Positions 8,220 to 17,798 of a stretch of 64,000 bases of DNA are shown here, piece by piece. This DNA comes from an uncultured Collinsella sp. GTDB taxonomy: Bacteria; Actinomycetota; Coriobacteriia; Coriobacteriales; Coriobacteriaceae. The stretch is taken from assembly GCA_900762355.1 (NCBI GenBank), contig CAAFGE010000043.1, positions 72,932-136,931 of the forward strand. The letters run 5' to 3'. A model generated the notes under the pieces. It was not told the origin of the DNA, made no database searches, and saw nothing but the letters and a program-made list of their open reading frames with translations. Each line of letters starts with the position of its first letter. Position 1 is the first letter of the stretch. Both the position numbers and the translations under genes were made by a program.

Positions 8220-9133
8220 CGTTTCTGTTTGCCGGCCAGGGCGCCCAGCACCCCGCGATGGGCGTCGACCTGATCGAGGCATCGCCGGCGGCCGCCGAGG
8301 TGTTCGCCATTGCCGACGAGGTGCGCCCGGGGACCAGTGAGCAGTGCCGAAGCGCCTCCAAGGAGGAGCTCTCGCAGACCGAGAACACGCAGCCGTGCGT
8401 GTTCGTTCACGATCTGGCAGCGGCTGCCGCCCTGCGTGAGCGCGGCGTGGTACCTGCCGCCTGTGCGGGTTTTTCGCTTGGCGAGATCGCCGCGCTCACC
8501 TTTGCGGGGGCGTTCGATACGCGAGCGGGCTTTGAGCTCGTGTGCGAGCGCGCGACGCTGATGGCCGCGGCTGCCGAGCGCCATCCGGGCGGCATGCGCG
8601 CCGTCATCAAGCTCGATGCGGCGCAAGTCGAGAACCTGGCAAAACAGGCCGGCGAGGACTGCTGGCCGGTCAACTACAACAGTCCCCAGCAGACGGTTGT
8701 GGCCGGAGCGCCCGATGCGCTGCAGACCCTCGACGTCCTAGTAAAAGAGGCTGGCGGCCGCGCCATGAAGGTCGCGGTGTCGGGTGCATTTCATAGCCCC
8801 TATATGGCCGAGGCGGCCTGTGGCCTTGCCGCATATATTGAGGCCGGTCACGCGCCGTCCCCGTTGCTCATTCCTGTTTTGGCAAATATGACAGCGGCGC
8901 CCTATCCGGCGGACCCCCAGACGGCATCGGAGGTGCTGGCCAACCAGGTGAGTCATGCCGTGCGCTGGGTCGACACGCTGCATGCTCTGCAGGATCAAGG
9001 CATCGACACGTTTATTGAGGTCGGCCCCGGCAAAACGCTGTCGGGCCTGGTCAAGCGTACGCTGAGCGACGTTCGTGTGTATTCGTGCGAAACGGTCGAG
9101 CAGGTCGCAGCTATTGCCGACGAGCTCGCATAG
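8207..9133 (+). CDS. fabD: Malonyl-CoA:ACP transacylase
   Basis: FabD loads malonyl groups from CoA onto ACP. The 308-residue protein has the N-terminal FAGQGAQ motif and the nucleophile elbow GFSLGE; the conserved catalytic His is in GAFHSPYM. A GTG at 8201 is in frame, but the ATG at 8207 is better spaced from GAAGGG (8192-8197). It overlaps the end of fabK by 13 nt, suggesting translational coupling. Confidence 0.93.
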   Translation: MGGVAFLFAGQGAQHPAMGVDLIEASPAAAEVFAIADEVRPGTSEQCRSASKEELSQTENTQPCVFVHDLAAAAALRERGVVPAACAGFSLGEIAALTFAGAFDTRAGFELVCERATLMAAAAERHPGGMRAVIKLDAAQVENLAKQAGEDCWPVNYNSPQQTVVAGAPDALQTLDVLVKEAGGRAMKVAVSGAFHSPYMAEAACGLAAYIEAGHAPSPLLIPVLANMTAAPYPADPQTASEVLANQVSHAVRWVDTLHALQDQGIDTFIEVGPGKTLSGLVKRTLSDVRVYSCETVEQVAAIADELA

Positions 9134-9163
9134 TTCACAGGGCTGTAACCCGAAAGGAATGAC

Positions 9164-9937
9164 ATGGGCAACTTGAACAACGGCGCGCTCGAGCGCAACG
9201 ACTCACGTCGCGTGGCGCTTGTCACGGGCGGCTCGCGCGGCATCGGTCGCGCTTGTGCCGTGGGCCTGGCGGAGGACGGCTTTGATATCGCCGTCGTCTA
9301 TGCCGGTAGCGCAGATGCGGCGCGCGAGACGTGCGAAGCCTGTGAGGCGGCTGGCGCCACGGCGCGCGCATATCAATGTGACGTGGCCGACCCCGCCGCC
9401 GTCAACACTTGCGTGGAGACGGTCCTCAACGACTTTGGCTCCATTTGGGCGCTCGTCAACAACGCTGGCATCACCCGCGATGGCCTACTCATGCGCATGG
9501 GCGATGATGCCTTCGACCGCGTGCTCGATGTCAATCTTAAAGGAACGTTCAATACGATGCGCGCGCTCACCAAGACCTTTATGCGCCAGCGCGGCGGTTG
9601 CGTCGTCAACATGAGCTCGGTCGTGGGCCTGATGGGCAATGCAGGGCAAGCCAACTACGCTGCCTCCAAGGCGGGCGTGATCGGTCTGACCAAGGCAGTT
9701 GCGCGCGAGCTTGCGCCCCGCGGCGTACGAGTGAACGCGGTCGCCCCCGGGTTTGTCGAGACGGATATGACGGCAAAGCTATCGGATAAGGTGCGTGCGG
9801 CGTGTGAGGAGCAGATTCCCCTAAAGCGTATGGCGCAGCCCGAAGAGGTGGCCGGTGTGGTGCGCTTTTTAGCGAGCGATGCGGCTGCTTACATTACGGG
9901 CGAAGTCATACGCGTCGACGGCGGAATGGCGATGTAG
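9164..9937 (+). CDS. fabG: 3-oxoacyl-ACP reductase
   Basis: FabG reduces 3-oxoacyl-ACP with NADPH. It is a 257-residue short-chain dehydrogenase with the TGGSRGIG nucleotide motif, the NNAG block and the catalytic YAASK. The first ~13 residues (MGNLNNGALERND) are an extension before the Rossmann fold. AAAGGA precedes the ATG. It sits in the usual position between fabD and fabF. Confidence 0.95.
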   Translation: MGNLNNGALERNDSRRVALVTGGSRGIGRACAVGLAEDGFDIAVVYAGSADAARETCEACEAAGATARAYQCDVADPAAVNTCVETVLNDFGSIWALVNNAGITRDGLLMRMGDDAFDRVLDVNLKGTFNTMRALTKTFMRQRGGCVVNMSSVVGLMGNAGQANYAASKAGVIGLTKAVARELAPRGVRVNAVAPGFVETDMTAKLSDKVRAACEEQIPLKRMAQPEEVAGVVRFLASDAAAYITGEVIRVDGGMAM

Positions 9938-9976
9938 AAACCAGGGCCGAAGAACGGCTTGGATGAGGAGACCATG

Positions 9977-11224
9977 ATGGAACAGAGAGTTGCAATCACC
10001 GGCATCGGCGCCGTATCGCCGCTCGGCAACACCGCGCTTGCCACCTGGGCGGCCATGTGCGCCGGCACGTGCGGCATCGGCCCGATCACGCACTTCGATA
10101 CCGATGCGTTTACCGTCAAGGTGGCGGCCGAGGTCAAGGGCTTTGACGGCAACGAGTACTTTGGCAAGCGTGACGCCAAGCACCTGGACCCCTGCGTTCA
10201 GTTTGCACTGGCGGCTTCGGACGAGGCCATGCACGATGCAGGCTTTGATATCGAAGGCGCCGTCGATCGCGAGCGCCTGGGCGTCTACGTGGGCTCGGGT
10301 GTGGGCGGCATGCAGACACTCGTCGACAACGTCCATACGATTGCCGACCGTGGGCCCCGCCGCGCATCGCCCTATATGATCGCGATGATGATCCCCAACA
10401 TGGCATCGGGCAATATCGCAATCCGCCACAAGGCAAAGGGCCCGACCCTGCCCGTGGTGACCGCGTGCGCAACCTCGGCCCATGCGGTGGGCGAGGCGTT
10501 CCGCGCCATCAAGCACGGCTATGCCGACGCGATTCTCGCGGGCGGCGCCGAGGCGGCCATTATCCCCGATGCCGTTGCGGGCTTTACGTCCTGCCGCGCA
10601 TTGACCACCAACCCCGATCCCGCGACGGCTTGCCGCCCGTTCGATGCAGACCGCGACGGCTTTGTGATGGGCGAGGGCGCCTGCGTGCTCGTGCTCGAGA
10701 GCATGGAACATGCGCAGGCGCGCGGTGCGCACATTTATGCCGAGGTCGTGGGCTACGGCAACACCGATGATGCCTATCACATCACGAGCCCTGATCCCGA
10801 GGCTGCTGGCATTGCCCGCGCGATATCGCTGGCGGTGACCGAGGGCGACGTCAAGCCTTCCGAGGGCCTCTACATCAACGCCCACGGCACTTCGACTAAA
10901 CTCAACGATTCGTCCGAGACGGCGGGCATTAAGCGTGCGCTCGGCGAGGACGCGGCGCGCGCCGCGCACGTCTCGTCGACTAAGTCGATGACCGGCCACA
11001 TGATCGGTGCCACGGGTGCCATCGAGGCCATGGCCTGCGCCATGGCGCTCGAGCAGGGCGTGGTGCCGCCGACCATTAACTACCACACGCCCGATCCCGC
11101 CTGCGATCTTGACTACACGCCCAATCGCGCGGTTCGCGCCGACCTTACCTGGGCGCTTTCGACCAACCTGGGCTTTGGCGGACACAACGCCGCCATCGCG
11201 CTGCGTAGATATACGAGGAGCTAG
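9977..11224 (+). CDS. fabF: 3-oxoacyl-ACP synthase II
   Basis: FabF elongates acyl-ACP by condensation with malonyl-ACP. The 415-residue enzyme shows the active-site Cys in VTACATSAH and the two His residues in NAHGTSTKLND and KSMTGHMIGA. In-frame starts exist at 9959 (TTG), 9974 and 9977. I chose 9977 because GAGGAG (9965-9970) is best placed for it and the family N-terminus is MEQRVAITG-like. Confidence 0.95.
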   Translation: MEQRVAITGIGAVSPLGNTALATWAAMCAGTCGIGPITHFDTDAFTVKVAAEVKGFDGNEYFGKRDAKHLDPCVQFALAASDEAMHDAGFDIEGAVDRERLGVYVGSGVGGMQTLVDNVHTIADRGPRRASPYMIAMMIPNMASGNIAIRHKAKGPTLPVVTACATSAHAVGEAFRAIKHGYADAILAGGAEAAIIPDAVAGFTSCRALTTNPDPATACRPFDADRDGFVMGEGACVLVLESMEHAQARGAHIYAEVVGYGNTDDAYHITSPDPEAAGIARAISLAVTEGDVKPSEGLYINAHGTSTKLNDSSETAGIKRALGEDAARAAHVSSTKSMTGHMIGATGAIEAMACAMALEQGVVPPTINYHTPDPACDLDYTPNRAVRADLTWALSTNLGFGGHNAAIALRRYTRS

Positions 11225-11227
11225 AGC

Positions 11228-11701
11228 ATGGATTCCAAAAGACTTGCCGAGATAGCCGATGTTATGGAGGACCGCGGCCTCACGCGCGTACGCGTTGAGG
11301 AGCCCGATGGCACCGCGGTCGAACTCGAGCGCGCGAGCGCCGCACAGCCGGTTGCCGTGCCCATGCCCATGCCGAGCGCTATGGCCGCTCCAGTTGCAGC
11401 TCCCACAGTCGCGCCTGCCGCACCGGAGCCCGCCGCGCAGACACCTGCCGCCGCACCGGAGCCCAAGGGCACCGAGGTGACCGCTCCCATGGTCGGCGTT
11501 TTCTATGCTGCCCCGGCGCCGGGCGACGAGCCGTTTGTGCACGTGGGCTCTAAGGTCAAGGCCGGCGAGACCCTTTGCATCATCGAGGCCATGAAGGTTC
11601 TCAACGAGGTGACAGCAGAGGCGGATGGCGAGGTGCTCGAGATCTGCGTGGCCGACGGCGACCTCGTGGAGTTTGGCAGCTGCCTCATGAGGATCGGATA
11701 G
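11228..11701 (+). CDS. accB: Biotin carboxyl carrier protein of acetyl-CoA carboxylase
   Basis: AccB carries the carboxybiotin between AccC and the carboxyltransferase. The 157-residue protein has a short N-terminal domain, an Ala/Pro-rich linker (about residues 38-78), and a C-terminal biotinyl domain with the biotin-accepting lysine in IEAMKVLNEV. It starts three bases after the fabF stop. Its ligase BirA is encoded divergently at the head of this operon. Confidence 0.95.
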   Translation: MDSKRLAEIADVMEDRGLTRVRVEEPDGTAVELERASAAQPVAVPMPMPSAMAAPVAAPTVAPAAPEPAAQTPAAAPEPKGTEVTAPMVGVFYAAPAPGDEPFVHVGSKVKAGETLCIIEAMKVLNEVTAEADGEVLEICVADGDLVEFGSCLMRIG

Positions 11702-11710
11702 GTGATATCC

Positions 11711-12133
11711 ATGAACAAAGAAGAGCTCAAGAAGCTGTTACCGCATCGCGAGCCGATGCTTTTGCTCGACGAAGCCGAGCTGGTGGGCGACGAGGCCCAC
11801 GGCAAGATCACGATCACGGGCGACGAGTACTTTTTGCAGGGGCATTTTCCGGGAAACCCGGTGGTCCCCGGCGTGATTCAGTGCGAGATGCTCGCCCAAA
11901 ACTGTTGCGTGCTGCTGATGGGTGACGAGGAAGCGCGCGGCGCGACGCCGTTCTACACGAGTCTGGACAAGGTGCGCTTTAAGCGTCCGGTGCGCCCGGG
12001 CGACACGGTTGATCTGGTGTGCACCATCACGCGTGCGCGCGGGTCGTTCCGGTTTGCGACGGGCACCGCGAGCGTCAACGGCGAGGTGTGTTGCCGCGCC
12101 GATATGTCTTTTGCACTCATGCACGAAAGTTAA
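11711..12133 (+). CDS. fabZ: 3-hydroxyacyl-ACP dehydratase
   Basis: FabZ dehydrates 3-hydroxyacyl-ACP. The 140-residue hot-dog protein has the catalytic His in HFPGNPVVPGV and the catalytic Glu in IQCEMLAQ. A GTG at 11702 directly after the accB stop is in frame, but the ATG at 11711 gives the normal family N-terminus (MNKEELKKLLPHREPMLL). It is placed between accB and accC, an order also seen in Gram-positive fab operons. Confidence 0.94.
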   Translation: MNKEELKKLLPHREPMLLLDEAELVGDEAHGKITITGDEYFLQGHFPGNPVVPGVIQCEMLAQNCCVLLMGDEEARGATPFYTSLDKVRFKRPVRPGDTVDLVCTITRARGSFRFATGTASVNGEVCCRADMSFALMHES

Positions 12134-12143
12134 GGAAGGCTTC

Positions 12144-13487
12144 ATGTTCGACAAAGTGCTCATCGCCAACCGCGGCGAAGTCGCGGTCCGTGTTATCCGC
12201 GCGTGCCGCGATATGGGCATCAAGACCGTCGCCGTCTACTCCACGGCCGATGCGGACGCGCTACACGTGCAGCTTGCCGACGAGGCGTATTGCATCGGCG
12301 GCCCGCGTCTTGCCGAGAGCTACCTCAACGACGATGCCGTGCTCACCTGTGCCGTAAAGTCAGGAGCTAAGGCAATTCATCCCGGCTATGGCTTTTTCTC
12401 CGAGAAGGCGAGCTTCGTGCGCGACTGCGACAAGTATGGCCTGGCGTTTGTCGGTCCTTCGGCCGAGGTGATCGACAGCATGGGCGACAAGGACGCCGCG
12501 CGTCGAACGGCTGCCGCGGCGGGCGTGCCCATCGTGCCGGGCTGCGATTTGCTCAAAAGCCCCGAGGAGGCGACGGCCGAGGCCGAGCGCATTGGCTGCC
12601 CCGTGCTCATTAAGGCGCGTGCGGGCGGTGGCGGTCGTGGCATTCGCAAGGTCGAGCGCGTGGAAGATGCGGCAAAGGCGTTCATCGAGGCGCGTGCCGA
12701 GGGCGAGGCCGTTTTTGGCGATGGCGAGTGCTACATGGAGAAGTTCGTCGCGCCGGCGCACCACGTTGAGGTGCAGATTATGGCCGATAAGCAGGGCCAT
12801 GTGTTTTCGCTCGGCGAGCGTGAGTGCTCGGTGCAGCGCCGCAACCAAAAGCTGATCGAGGAGAGCCCCGCGCCGTGCCTCGACGGACACGACGACATTC
12901 GTGCCCGTATGCACAAGGCGGCGCGTGACCTGGCTCGTGCCGTTGGCTATGAGGGCGCCGGTACCATCGAGTTCCTGTATTCGGACGACGGCAATTTCTA
13001 CTTTATGGAAATGAACACGCGCTTGCAGGTGGAGCATCCGGTTACGGAGTTTGTGACCGATACCGACCTGGTCAAGTGGCAGCTGCGCGTGGCAGCCGGC
13101 CAACCTCTGCCCTTTGAGCAGGAGGACGTTCCGGTCCGAAACCACGCCATGGAGTGCCGCATCAATGCCGAAACGCCGGATTTTCTGCCGTCATGCGGAA
13201 CGGTCACCGCGTTGCGTGTGCCGTGTGGTCCGCGCGTGCGCTGGGATTCCGCCATGTTTACCGGTGCGAAAGTTCCGCCGTACTACGACTCCATGCTTGG
13301 CAAGCTCATCGTGTGTGCGCCCACGCGTGACGGCGCCATTCGCAAGATGCGCTCGGCCCTGGGCGAGCTCGTGATTGAGGGCGTGAGCGAAAACAGCGAG
13401 CTTCAGCTCGACGTGCTGGCAAACGACGAGTTCTTGTCGGGCATGTATCACACCGATCTGATGGGGCATCTCTATGCTGATGAATAG
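12144..13487 (+). CDS. accC: Biotin carboxylase subunit of acetyl-CoA carboxylase
   Basis: AccC carboxylates AccB-bound biotin using ATP and bicarbonate. The 447-residue protein starts with FDKVLIANRGEVAVRVIRA and shows the ATP-grasp glycine loop RAGGGGRGIRK and the active-site MEMNTRLQVEHPVTE. I chose the ATG at 12144 behind AAGGAAGG; the open frame upstream is read-through of the fabZ region. It overlaps accDA by 14 nt. Confidence 0.96.
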   Translation: MFDKVLIANRGEVAVRVIRACRDMGIKTVAVYSTADADALHVQLADEAYCIGGPRLAESYLNDDAVLTCAVKSGAKAIHPGYGFFSEKASFVRDCDKYGLAFVGPSAEVIDSMGDKDAARRTAAAAGVPIVPGCDLLKSPEEATAEAERIGCPVLIKARAGGGGRGIRKVERVEDAAKAFIEARAEGEAVFGDGECYMEKFVAPAHHVEVQIMADKQGHVFSLGERECSVQRRNQKLIEESPAPCLDGHDDIRARMHKAARDLARAVGYEGAGTIEFLYSDDGNFYFMEMNTRLQVEHPVTEFVTDTDLVKWQLRVAAGQPLPFEQEDVPVRNHAMECRINAETPDFLPSCGTVTALRVPCGPRVRWDSAMFTGAKVPPYYDSMLGKLIVCAPTRDGAIRKMRSALGELVIEGVSENSELQLDVLANDEFLSGMYHTDLMGHLYADE

Positions 13488-15198
13488 AAAAGCGAAGACG
13501 GTCAACGTTCTCGAGGGACCGATGACCGAGTCGTGCGCCGAGTTTCCCGCGCGCCACGTGTTTATCAAGTGCCCGGAGTGCCGCCGCGTGATCGATGAGG
13601 CGCGCCTGCACGACAACCTCGAGGTCTGCCCTCGTTGCGGCAAACACTTTCGCGTGAGCGGGCGCGACCGCATGCGCATGACGATTGACGAGGGCACGTT
13701 TGAGGAATGGGATGCCAGTCTGGCGCCGGAGGACTTCCTCTCGTTTCCCGGCTATGCCGACAAGCTCAAGAGCGTGAGCGAGCGTTCGGGCGAGCACGAT
13801 GCCGTTGTGTGCGGCAGGGGCAAAATCTGCGGTTGCGATACCGCGATCTTCTTTATGGACGCCAACTTTATGATGGGCTCGATGGGTTCCGTGGTGGGCG
13901 AGAAGATCTGTCGCACATTTGAGCGAGCGACCGAGCTTGGATTGCCAGTTGTCGGCTTTACCGTTTCGGGCGGTGCGCGCATGCAAGAGGGCGTGACATC
14001 GCTTATGCAGATGGCCAAGATTTCTGCGGCGGTTAGGCGCCACAGCGAGGCGGGCGGCCTGTATATCACGGTGCTCACCGACCCCACGACCGGAGGCGTA
14101 ACCGCGAGCTTTGCCATGGAGGGCGACATTATCCTGGCCGAGCCCGATGCCCTGACGGCATTTGCCGGCCCGCGCGTGATCGAGCAGAACATGCACAAGC
14201 GCCTGCCCAAGGGATTCCAGCGCTCCGAGTTTTTGCTGGAGCACGGCTTTTGCGATGCCGTTGTTCCGCGTGGCGAGATTGCGCTCACGGTAGGCGAGCT
14301 GCTGGCGCTGCACGAAGGGCACGCGCCCGGCCTGGGGGCACCGCATGAGATCGTGCATACGGGTCGCCGCGGCAAAAAGCTGGGACACTTGTTCAAGCGC
14401 TCGGCCGCACCAAAAACCGCGCTCGAGATTGTCAAGCAGACCCGCTCGGCAGATCGCGCCACGGCAGGCGAGATGATCTCGCTGGGCCTGGATGGATTTG
14501 TGGAGCTGCACGGCGACCGCTACTTTGGCGACGACGCCGCTGTGGTGGCTGGCATTGGCTGGAAAGATGGACGCCCCGTAACGGTCATCGCCATCGAGCG
14601 CGGCACCACGACCAAAGAGCGTATGCGCCGCAACTTTGGTATGGCACATCCCGAGGGCTATCGCAAAGCGCGTCGTCTGATGCGCCAGGCCGAAAAGTTT
14701 GGTCGACCGGTTCTGTGCCTGGTCGATACTTCGGGCGCGTTTTGCGGCATCGGTGCCGAGGAGCGCGGCCAGGGCGAGGCGATTGCCCAGAATCTCATGG
14801 AGATGAGCGGCCTTAAGACGCCGATTGTCTCGGTGGTGACAGGCGAGGGCGGCTCTGGTGGCGCGCTGGCGCTATCCGTGGCCGACCGCATCCTGATGCT
14901 CTCGAGCTCGGCCTATTCGGTCGTGAGCCCCGAGGCCTGTGCGTCGATCCTGTGGAAGGATACCGACCGCGCGAATGAGGCTGCCGAGGCGCTTAAGCTC
15001 ACGGCCCCCGATCTGTTGGCGCTCGGCATCATCGACGGCATTGTTGACGATAAGGGCCTGTCGCATGAGGAGATCGCCGGTGCCGTCATGTCCTCGGCAT
15101 TTGATGCCTTCGATGCGCTTGGGCAGCTCGACGACGCGACCCTCACAAACCTCCGCTACGAAAAGTACCGCGCAATCGGTCAGTACCGCACGATGTGA
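13474..15198 (+). CDS. accDA: Acetyl-CoA carboxylase carboxyltransferase, fused beta-alpha subunits
   Basis: One 574-residue polypeptide carries both halves of the carboxyltransferase that moves CO2 from biotin to acetyl-CoA. Residues ~1-280 are AccD-like, with the zinc-finger cysteines C33, C36, C52 and C55 and the GGARMQEG segment. Residues ~295-574 are AccA-like, with ELHGDRYFGDD, NFGMAHPEGYRKA and EGGSGGALAL. In most bacteria these are separate genes; no stop or frameshift separates them here. The gene overlaps accC. Confidence 0.93.
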   Translation: MLMNRKAKTVNVLEGPMTESCAEFPARHVFIKCPECRRVIDEARLHDNLEVCPRCGKHFRVSGRDRMRMTIDEGTFEEWDASLAPEDFLSFPGYADKLKSVSERSGEHDAVVCGRGKICGCDTAIFFMDANFMMGSMGSVVGEKICRTFERATELGLPVVGFTVSGGARMQEGVTSLMQMAKISAAVRRHSEAGGLYITVLTDPTTGGVTASFAMEGDIILAEPDALTAFAGPRVIEQNMHKRLPKGFQRSEFLLEHGFCDAVVPRGEIALTVGELLALHEGHAPGLGAPHEIVHTGRRGKKLGHLFKRSAAPKTALEIVKQTRSADRATAGEMISLGLDGFVELHGDRYFGDDAAVVAGIGWKDGRPVTVIAIERGTTTKERMRRNFGMAHPEGYRKARRLMRQAEKFGRPVLCLVDTSGAFCGIGAEERGQGEAIAQNLMEMSGLKTPIVSVVTGEGGSGGALALSVADRILMLSSSAYSVVSPEACASILWKDTDRANEAAEALKLTAPDLLALGIIDGIVDDKGLSHEEIAGAVMSSAFDAFDALGQLDDATLTNLRYEKYRAIGQYRTM

Positions 15199-15214
15199 CA
15201 AAGGGAAAGCTCGC

Positions 15215-16453
15215 ATGTCACATTGGGAAAGGCGTTCCATGTCACAAGTTTCTAACACCTCGTTTACAACGTCGGTTTCATCAAACGCCATGGCCGTGGT
15301 GGACTATCTGTCCAAAAGCATGATGTCAGCGCTGCCGTTTATTGTCTGCGCGGCGTTGCTCCGCACCGTCGCTGTCATTATGGGCGAAGGCATGCTGGGC
15401 CTGTGGTCTGCCGATTCCGATATCTATCGCCTGTTCTACAGTTGGCTCTATAACGCCGGCTACTACTTTTTGCCCATTTATCTTGGTTGGGCGGCCGCCC
15501 GTCAGCTCGGTTGCTCGGAGCAGCTGGGCATGATGCTGGGCGGCGTATTGATTGCACCCGATTTACTCAAGCTTGTCGATGCCGCATCGACGACGGGGGC
15601 ATCGATGACTTCCGTGTATGGTCTGCTTCCCGCGCCGGTCAACGATTACACGACGACTGTTATTCCGATTCTCATCTCGGTGCCCGTGCTATGGCGAGTG
15701 GAGTGTTTCTTTAAGCGCGTTATCCCTAAGGCCGTGGCGTTTTCGTTCGTTCCGTTTGCGACCATGCTTGTCATGGTTCCGGTTTCGCTGTGTATTACGG
15801 CGCCGGCGGGCAGCTATCTGGGCATGCTGTTGGGCCAGCGTATGTTTATGCTTGGCAATTCCGGTGGCATCGTGTCGCTGCTCACGCTCATGGGGCTTGC
15901 TGCGGGCTGGGAGTTCCTAAAGATCGCCGGCGTCAGCAACGTTGTCCTATCGCTCGCCTATGCGCAGTTTATGAGTGTGGGAACGGATTCGTGCATCCTG
16001 ATCGCCGCGACGATGGCAACGTTCGCCGTTTGGGGCATGCCCTTTGGCGCGTCGCTTCGCGTTGCGGATAAGGACGAGAAGGCGCTCATGCTGGGCTATT
16101 CAATCTCGGGTGTTCTTGGCGGCGTAAGCGAGCCGGCGCTGTACGGTTGCGGCTTTAAATATGGCAGGTGCCTGACGTGCATGGCCATTGGCGGCGCCGT
16201 CGGAGGCCTTGTTGCGGCCGTGGGCCACGTTACGGCCTATACCATCGGCATGACGAATGTCCTTATGGTCATTGGCTTTGCCACGGGCGGCATCTCGAAC
16301 CTGCTGTGGTGCTGCGCTGCCGGCGGTGTGGCATTTGCGGTGTCTGCGGCGCTGAGCTACTGCTTTGGCGTGGTGCCGGCGAAGGGACAGACGACGGGGG
16401 ACGGAGCCGATTCACCCGAAACCTCGAAGAGCGTGGCCGAAGTAAGCGCGTAA
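15215..16453 (+). CDS. Orphan PTS EIIC, glucose/beta-glucoside family
   Basis: The ~412-residue membrane protein has about ten hydrophobic segments and the EIIC signature GGVSEPALYG, equivalent to the GITEPALYG motif of Glc/Bgl-family EIIC. There is no EIIB or EIIA domain in it and no partner gene next to it, so it would need components encoded elsewhere or have another role. Two starts are possible, ATG 15215 (AAAGGGA upstream) and ATG 15239. It lies 16 nt after accDA and before a terminator, so it is probably cotranscribed with the fatty-acid genes. Confidence 0.75.
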   Translation: MSHWERRSMSQVSNTSFTTSVSSNAMAVVDYLSKSMMSALPFIVCAALLRTVAVIMGEGMLGLWSADSDIYRLFYSWLYNAGYYFLPIYLGWAAARQLGCSEQLGMMLGGVLIAPDLLKLVDAASTTGASMTSVYGLLPAPVNDYTTTVIPILISVPVLWRVECFFKRVIPKAVAFSFVPFATMLVMVPVSLCITAPAGSYLGMLLGQRMFMLGNSGGIVSLLTLMGLAAGWEFLKIAGVSNVVLSLAYAQFMSVGTDSCILIAATMATFAVWGMPFGASLRVADKDEKALMLGYSISGVLGGVSEPALYGCGFKYGRCLTCMAIGGAVGGLVAAVGHVTAYTIGMTNVLMVIGFATGGISNLLWCCAAGGVAFAVSAALSYCFGVVPAKGQTTGDGADSPETSKSVAEVSA

Positions 16454-16491
16454 ACCTGTGCGACACAAGGACGATTCCTTTGCCATATTCC

Positions 16492-16526
16492 AAGGCCGTG
16501 GCCCGTGTGGGTTGCGGCCTTTTTTG
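16492..16526 (+). terminator. Terminator at the end of the fatty-acid operon
   Basis: AAGGCCG (16492-16498) pairs with CGGCCTT, which runs into a T tract (16515-16526). Confidence 0.8.
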
Positions 16527-16604
16527 TATCTGGGGGACAAAGTGGCTACACTACAATCCGTTTGAGCAATAGATATATAGGTAGTACCGTGGGGGCGGAT
16601 GTAG

Positions 16605-17759
16605 ATGGTCGAGTGGATTGTTAAGCGTGCGCAGGGCGACCGTGCGCGCGTGGGCACGTTGACGGGCGTGGTGTGTATTCTCGCCAATGTGGCACTATGC
16701 GCTGCGAAGGGCGTAATTGGCGTGCTGTCGGGATCGGTTTCGATTGTGGCGGATGCCATGAACAACCTGTCCGATGCAAGCTCGAATATCGTGAGCGTGC
16801 TGGGCTTTAAGCTGGCGAGCAAGCCGGCCGACCCCGAGCATCCTTACGGCCACGGTCGCTACGAGTATCTCTCGGGTTTGGTCGTGGCGGCGCTCGTGCT
16901 GCTTATTGGCATCGAACTGGTGAAGTCCTCGGTGGAGCGTATTGTCAACCCGGAGCCTGTCGAGTTCTCGCTTGCCCTGGTGGCAGTCCTGGCACTTTCG
17001 ATGGTTGTAAAGCTGTGGATGGCGGCCCTCAACCAAAAGCTCGGCGATCGCATTGAGTCCGAGACGCTGCATGCGACCGCGCAGGATTCCAAGAACGATG
17101 TCCTTGCCACAGGCGCCGTGTTGGCGTGCGCAATTGTTTCGCAGGTGACGCACATCAATCTTGACGCATGGGTCGGCCTTGCCGTTGGCGCCTATATTGG
17201 CTGGAGCGGTTTTGAGCTCATCCAGGATACGGTGAGCCCGCTTTTGGGCCAGTCGCCCGATCCTAAGCTGGTCAAGCACATTCGAGACAAGATCATGAGC
17301 TATCCCGGCGTTTTGGGCGTTCACGATTTGATGGTTCACGACTACGGCCCGGGCAGGAAGTTTGCAAGTGCGCATGCCGAGATGGCGGCCGAGGACAGCC
17401 CGTTGGAAAGTCACGACACGCTCGATAACATCGAGCAGTCGTTTAGGGACGAAGACGGCATGATCGTTACGCTTCACTACGATCCCATCGTGACCGATGA
17501 TCCCAAGCTGGCGAGCATGCGCTTGCGCATTCACGCCATGGCCCAGGAGATCGATAGCCGCCTCTCGATTCATGACCTGCGCTGCGTGCCGGGTCCTACG
17601 CACACCAACGTGATCTTTGACTGCGTGCGTCCCTCGGATCTGCAGATGAGTGCCGAAGACGTAAAGCACGCGCTGGCACAACGGGTCGAATCGGAATATC
17701 CCAAGTCGATTGCCAAGATTACGATCGACGAAGACTACGTAGGACATACCCACGAGTAA
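16605..17759 (+). CDS. Cation diffusion facilitator family transporter
   Basis: CDF proteins export divalent metals (Zn, Fe, Mn or Co) in exchange for protons. This 384-residue protein has six predicted membrane segments, the metal site DAMNNLSD in the second segment, HPYGHGRYEY in the first loop, and SKNDVLATG in the fifth segment. The C-terminal ~170 residues form the cytoplasmic ferredoxin-like dimer domain, extended by about 80 residues compared with minimal CDFs. Metal specificity cannot be read from sequence. The phosphatase gene follows 39 nt downstream. Confidence 0.88.
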   Translation: MVEWIVKRAQGDRARVGTLTGVVCILANVALCAAKGVIGVLSGSVSIVADAMNNLSDASSNIVSVLGFKLASKPADPEHPYGHGRYEYLSGLVVAALVLLIGIELVKSSVERIVNPEPVEFSLALVAVLALSMVVKLWMAALNQKLGDRIESETLHATAQDSKNDVLATGAVLACAIVSQVTHINLDAWVGLAVGAYIGWSGFELIQDTVSPLLGQSPDPKLVKHIRDKIMSYPGVLGVHDLMVHDYGPGRKFASAHAEMAAEDSPLESHDTLDNIEQSFRDEDGMIVTLHYDPIVTDDPKLASMRLRIHAMAQEIDSRLSIHDLRCVPGPTHTNVIFDCVRPSDLQMSAEDVKHALAQRVESEYPKSIAKITIDEDYVGHTHE

Positions 17760-17798
17760 GGCTGTGCCGGCAAAGCAGGTTATGCAGAAGGGGAGAGC

